Shown: positions 60,857 to 64,000 of the stretch, one piece after another
Layout of the letters: every line of letters starts with the position of its first letter
Numbering within the stretch: position 1 is the first letter of the stretch
Origin: Paenibacillus harenae DSM 16969
GTDB taxonomy: Bacteria; Bacillota; Bacilli; Paenibacillales; Paenibacillaceae
Reading direction: 5' to 3'
DNA length: 64,000 nt
Assembly: GCF_000422465.1 (NCBI RefSeq)
Contig: NZ_KE383842.1
Location: forward strand, 1,013,845-1,077,844
Made by a program: the position numbers and the translations under genes
Notes under the pieces: model-generated
Database searches by the model: none
Told to the model about the DNA's origin: nothing
The model's input: only the letters and a program-made list of their open reading frames with translations

Positions 60857-61483
60857 ATGACAATGATCGAAGACCATGCGGTCGTCTTATTCCAAGGCGA
60901 CAGCATTACGGATGCGGGACGCAATTATTCCGATTACAACAGCTTGGGAACGGGCTACGCTTATCTGATCGCCTCGGAGTTCGGACGCAAATATCCGGAG
61001 AAAAATGTAACGTTTCTAAACCGCGGAATCAGCGGCAACCGGGTTGTCGACTTGGAGAAGAGATGGCAGGCGGATTGCCTGGATTTGAAACCGACTTGGG
61101 TATCGATCTATATCGGGGTCAACGATACTTGGCGCCGCTATGACAATAACGATCCAACATCGGCAGAGCAATATTACGAAGGCTACCGCCGCTTGATCTT
61201 ACATACGAAGGAAACCTTGGATGCCTCCATCGTATTGATTGAACCATTCGTCGTTCCGGTGCCTGAAGACCGCAAAACATGGAGAGAGGATTTGGATCCA
61301 AAAATCCATGCCGTACGCGGGCTGGCGCTCGAATTTAAAACGCCGTACGTTCCGCTGGACGGTTTGTTCGCGGCGCAGAGCGCCCTGACCGGACCGGCCT
61401 ACTGGGCCGGGGACGGCGTGCATCCTTCGCCTGCCGGCCACGCTTTGATCGCGAACGCCTGGCTGCACGCGGTGAATGCCTAA
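60857..61483 (+). CDS. SGNH/GDSL hydrolase
   Basis: 208 residues, ATG behind GGGAGGAAG. Block I Ser in FQGDSITDAGR, block II Gly in GISGNR, block III Asn in IGVND, block V Asp-x2-His in GDGVHPSPAGH. No signal peptide, so it is a cytoplasmic esterase, probably deacetylating a sugar such as xylo-oligosaccharide or rhamnogalacturonan pieces. Single gene. Confidence 0.92.
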   Translation: MTMIEDHAVVLFQGDSITDAGRNYSDYNSLGTGYAYLIASEFGRKYPEKNVTFLNRGISGNRVVDLEKRWQADCLDLKPTWVSIYIGVNDTWRRYDNNDPTSAEQYYEGYRRLILHTKETLDASIVLIEPFVVPVPEDRKTWREDLDPKIHAVRGLALEFKTPYVPLDGLFAAQSALTGPAYWAGDGVHPSPAGHALIANAWLHAVNA

Positions 61484-61512
61484 TCCTTCCGGCGAGGCAC
61501 ATGTATTTCCTG

Positions 61513-61541
61513 TTGACAACAGCTTACTTGTCATGTAAGAT
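61513..61541 (+). promoter_or_regulatory. Promoter of the riboswitch/exporter transcript
   Basis: TTGACA, 17 bases, TAAGAT, starting about 30 bases before the aptamer. Confidence 0.75.
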
Positions 61542-61576
61542 TTATCTTTGGTAACATTGAAATCACAATTTCATAC

Positions 61577-61699
61577 ATTCGTATAACCTCACAACATGCA
61601 TCATTTAGGGTGAGGGTTTCTACGGGAAGCCTTAACTTCCTAACTACGAATACAGGATCATGAACGAGATGATACTGTATTCGCGGTTAGGATTTTTTT
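61577..61699 (+). promoter_or_regulatory. Purine riboswitch (guanine-type pocket, long L2) with terminator
   Basis: P1 is ATTCGTA/TACGAAT (61577-61583, 61645-61651). J1/2 is TATAA-like, P2 is CCTCAC/GTGAGG, J2/3 is GTTTCTAC exactly as in the family, and P3/L3 is GGGAAG-CCTTAA-CTTCC. The specificity base in J3/1 (AACTACG) is C, as in guanine aptamers (U in adenine ones). L2 is about nine bases longer than usual. The aptamer's 3' half (CCTAAC, CGAATACAG, 61639-61655) also forms the terminator with CTGTATTCG and GGTTAGG, followed by seven T; ligand binding would therefore prevent termination or the reverse, depending on folding, but the shared strand suggests the ligand favours expression. Confidence 0.8.
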
Positions 61700-61749
61700 G
61701 TGCGCGCACATCAAGTCGTAATCGACTGGAAAGGAGATTTAACAAACAA

Positions 61750-62688
61750 ATGAAGTATTTGATATCTGTATTTCTTGGCGCTGCCAGCTACGGCATTCTG
61801 TCAACGTTTGTCGTGCTTGCCTATACCGAAGGATATACGCTTGGCGAAGTGGTCGGCAGCCAATTATTAACCGGTTTCGTGCTGGCCTGGCTGCTTTCGT
61901 TCTGGTTGAAGCTTCGCGACCGGCGGAAAGCTGCAGGAAAGGCTGGCGTGCTAGCCGGAGCCGCAGTGCTCCATACGAAGCTGACATGGAAGCAGAGGCT
62001 GCTCTTAATGGCAGCCGGCGCGCCGACAGCTGTGACGGGACTGCTGTATTATGAATCGCTGCGTTACATTCCGGCTTCACTAGCCATAATTTTATTGTTC
62101 CAGTTTACCTGGATCGGTGTGCTCATCCAGGCGGTAAGCCAGCGCAAACGCCCGAACGGGATCATGTTTTTTACCATTGCGGTATTATTGGGCGGAACGC
62201 TGCTGGCCGCAGGTATTATAGAGCAGGGAACAGGACAATTTAATATGATGGGCGTCATCCTGGGGCTTCTATCCGCGGTCAGCTACTCGCTGTTTATTTT
62301 GTTCAGCGGCAAGGCGGTGCCGGCCGTGCATCCCGCATCCCGCAGCGCATGGATGATCACCGGCGGCATGATTCTCGTATTCCTCCTTTTCCCGCCGGCG
62401 TTTCTATTTAACGGACTTCTATGGGGGGACCTGCTGTTGTACGGATTTCTTCTCGGCTTGTTCGGCGCATTTATTCCTCCCGTGCTGTTCGCGATCGGCG
62501 TGCCGCATATTGGCGAAGGAATGGCCGGCATCCTTGGCGCTACGGAACTGCCGGTTGCTGTCCTGTTGTCGTCCTTTGTATTGAACGAGCATGTGAGCAT
62601 GCTGCAATGGGTCGGCGTCATCGTTGTTTTGTTCGGAATTGCGCTGCCGGAGCTATTGAAAAGAAGGCGGATGAGCGCTCAGCATTAA
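61750..62688 (+). CDS. EamA/DMT-family transporter
   Basis: 312 residues from the ATG behind AAGGAGA; earlier in-frame starts fall inside the riboswitch terminator. Ten membrane segments in two five-helix repeats (ILSTFVVLAYTEGYTLGEVVG in part at the start, LSAVSYSLFILFSGKAV in the second half). DMT transporters export small metabolites. The purine riboswitch in front suggests a purine base, nucleoside or analogue. Confidence 0.88.
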   Translation: MKYLISVFLGAASYGILSTFVVLAYTEGYTLGEVVGSQLLTGFVLAWLLSFWLKLRDRRKAAGKAGVLAGAAVLHTKLTWKQRLLLMAAGAPTAVTGLLYYESLRYIPASLAIILLFQFTWIGVLIQAVSQRKRPNGIMFFTIAVLLGGTLLAAGIIEQGTGQFNMMGVILGLLSAVSYSLFILFSGKAVPAVHPASRSAWMITGGMILVFLLFPPAFLFNGLLWGDLLLYGFLLGLFGAFIPPVLFAIGVPHIGEGMAGILGATELPVAVLLSSFVLNEHVSMLQWVGVIVVLFGIALPELLKRRRMSAQH

Positions 62689-62702
62689 TCGTATAAAGAT
62701 TG

Positions 62703-62747
62703 AAAAAGCCGGACTGTTCCCGAAAAGGAGAAACAGCTGGCTTTTTC
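62703..62747 (+). terminator. Terminator of the exporter gene
   Basis: AAAAAGCC-CTGTT pairs with AACAG-GGCTTTTT with a few mismatches, then a T run. Confidence 0.7.
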
Positions 62748-62853
62748 TTCTGAATAATTACAATTGGGATACGGTTCGGCGAAATGGGGAACTTCTAAAA
62801 CCATAGTGTCTGTCGTTCATTTTATAACGTTTGTCAGAGAGGAAAGAATATTC

Positions 62854-63789
62854 ATGCGATATGACTGCGTGATCGTTGGCGGCGGGATTGCCGGACTGCA
62901 AGCCGCCATTCAGCTTGGAAGGTATCGCCATCGGGTGGCCGTTATTGACGCAGGGGACGGAAGATCGAACCTGTGCCGCTGCTATCATAACCTGATTGGC
63001 TGGCCTGAAGGGGTAAGCGGCTCTGAGCTGCTCGCATCGGGAAGAAAACAAGCGGAACGGCTGGGCGTCCATCTGGTTCATGCAAGGGCGGTTAAGGCAG
63101 CCAAAGAGCAGGATGGATTCGTTATTGAAACGGACGGGAATGAGCATTATGCCGGCGACAGATTATTGCTTACAACAGGAGTGAAGGACAGGCTGCCGCC
63201 GTTTTCAGAGCTCAGGCCCTGCCTGGGTATAAGCGTCTATGTTTGTCCGGACTGCGACGGTTATGAAATCTCAGGCAAACGAACGCTTGTTTTCGGAGCT
63301 GGCAAAGCAGGTGCGGAGATGGCGCTAACGCTTACCCATTGGACGGACGACCTTATTTATGTCAATCATGAGCTAACCGCGATAGATGAGCATACTCGCG
63401 AAAACCTCGAGCGCAGACAAATTACATATATCGAGCGGAAGGTAAGCGCCGTGATTACGGAGGACACTGTTTTCAAAGGCGTTGCGCTGGATGACGGGAC
63501 CGTTCTTGAAGCCGGCCGCTGCTTCGTCGCCCTCGGCGGCAATGAGGTTCTTTCCGGCATCGGAGCGCAATTGGGCGCCAAGCTGCTGGATAATAAACAT
63601 ATCATGGTCGATCCGCGTACGAAATTGACCAGTATCCCGCATGTATGGGCGGCAGGGGACGTTACCGTCCATTCCGAAATGGCAACGATCGCAATGGGGG
63701 ATGGCAGCCAAGCCGCGATTTGGATCCATAAGAGCCTGATGGAGCAGGCAATGCCTGCAAATTCCGTCAACATGACGGCAACTCATTAG
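62854..63789 (+). CDS. Thioredoxin reductase-like FAD/NAD(P) oxidoreductase
   Basis: 311 residues from the ATG behind GAGAGGAAAG. FAD motif GGGIAGLQAA at the N-terminus, redox pair in CPDCDGYE (C-x2-C, about residue 130), NAD(P) motif GAGKAGAEMA, and the C-terminal AAGDVTVHSEMA. It resembles TrxB but NADPH-loop residues differ, so it may be a divergent thiol-disulfide reductase. Single gene facing clpP. Confidence 0.88.
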   Translation: MRYDCVIVGGGIAGLQAAIQLGRYRHRVAVIDAGDGRSNLCRCYHNLIGWPEGVSGSELLASGRKQAERLGVHLVHARAVKAAKEQDGFVIETDGNEHYAGDRLLLTTGVKDRLPPFSELRPCLGISVYVCPDCDGYEISGKRTLVFGAGKAGAEMALTLTHWTDDLIYVNHELTAIDEHTRENLERRQITYIERKVSAVITEDTVFKGVALDDGTVLEAGRCFVALGGNEVLSGIGAQLGAKLLDNKHIMVDPRTKLTSIPHVWAAGDVTVHSEMATIAMGDGSQAAIWIHKSLMEQAMPANSVNMTATH

Positions 63790-63821
63790 CTAGGCCTGCC
63801 TGCCCGCATCAAGCCACAGAC

Positions 63822-64000
63822 CTAAAGTGAGGTAATCACTTTGTCGATGATCCCGTACTCCAGCGCCTCCTCGGGAGACATGAAATTGTCGCGATCCATG
63901 TCCTTTTCAATCCGTTCCAGCGGCTGCCCGGTTCGCTCGGCGGAGATCTGATTGATTTTTGAACGAATATTCAGAATCCGCTTGGCGCTAATGGCAATAT
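63822..64000 (-). CDS. clpP: ATP-dependent Clp protease proteolytic subunit, C-terminal part
   Basis: The last about 59 residues of ClpP; the 5' end is beyond the window. The tail reads [36 protein letters not shown] in its separate motifs, and the catalytic Asp lies in DMDRDNFM. It forms the double-ring peptidase that works with Clp ATPases. A stem-loop AAAGTGA/TCACTTT overlaps the stop codon. Confidence 0.95.
   Translation of the reverse strand, partial: IAISAKRILNIRSKINQISAERTGQPLERIEKDMDRDNFMSPEEALEYGIIDKVITSL

Noticed and set aside
1..64000. CRISPR arrays, tRNA or rRNA genes, insertion sequences, prophage
   Set aside because: No regularly spaced repeats with spacers, no cloverleaf or rRNA-like stretches, no transposase or phage genes were seen; the only tandem array (53567-53761) has no spacers.

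Overview
The window looks like chromosome of a Paenibacillus-type member of the Bacillales. This is inferred from strong AGGAGG-type ribosome binding sites, GTG and TTG starts, a moderately GC-rich base composition, rho-independent terminators after most operons, and the gene set: YcbLMNO-like module, UppP, Nas nitrate cluster, DinG/YpvA-like helicase, TrhO, ClpP, lipoproteins and Gram-positive regulators. I see no rRNA, tRNA, CRISPR array, transposase or prophage. The window is cut at both ends, inside a sensor kinase on the left and inside clpP on the right.

Layout. 1-8.7 kb: end of a two-component pair; a DCC/SRPBCC-DoxX/DUF4166 triad; a radical SAM gene; an OmpR/kinase/ABC exporter module; uppP. 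8.7-10.1 kb: a ClC channel gene on the minus strand behind a consensus promoter and a fluoride riboswitch. 10.2-16.8 kb: ehuBCDA and ectABCD, so ectoine import, synthesis and hydroxylation lie in one co-directional cluster. 17-18.9 kb: DinG-like helicase. 19.1-28 kb: assimilatory nitrate/nitrite cluster (nitrite reductase large and small subunits, transporter, NasB, NasC) behind a cre-like site and a TnrA/GlnR box. 28-30 kb: Fur-box-controlled FhuF-like reductase and a TIM-barrel isomerase. 30.8-34 kb: a van-like trio (D-Ala ligase family, alanine racemase family, D,D-carboxypeptidase).

34.7-46.6 kb is a sugar-acid locus: GntR and AraC regulators, an RraA-family protein, a sugar ABC transporter, UxuA, and an enolase-superfamily dehydratase with two SDR proteins on the opposite strand. 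An orphan modA and a tiny Cys4 protein are interposed. 46.7-58.5 kb is mixed: a PCYCGC lipoprotein, an epimerase, a remnant of an ECF41-type sigma factor, a flavodoxin-fold reductase, a VOC protein, a glucosaminidase, an ECF sigma/anti-sigma pair followed by three 65-bp tandem repeats and a secreted protein, trhO, a membrane protein/lipoprotein pair and a D-2-hydroxyacid dehydrogenase. 58.6-64 kb: a molybdopterin oxidoreductase, an SGNH hydrolase, an EamA exporter behind a purine-type riboswitch, a thioredoxin-reductase-like flavoprotein, and the end of clpP.

The most interesting items are the ehu-ect supercluster, the van-like trio, a hairpin repeat family shared between the carboxypeptidase leader and the triple array at 53.6 kb, the purine riboswitch with an unusually long L2, and the siroheme-less nitrite reductase paralogue. 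All functions are read from sequence; none was tested by database search.
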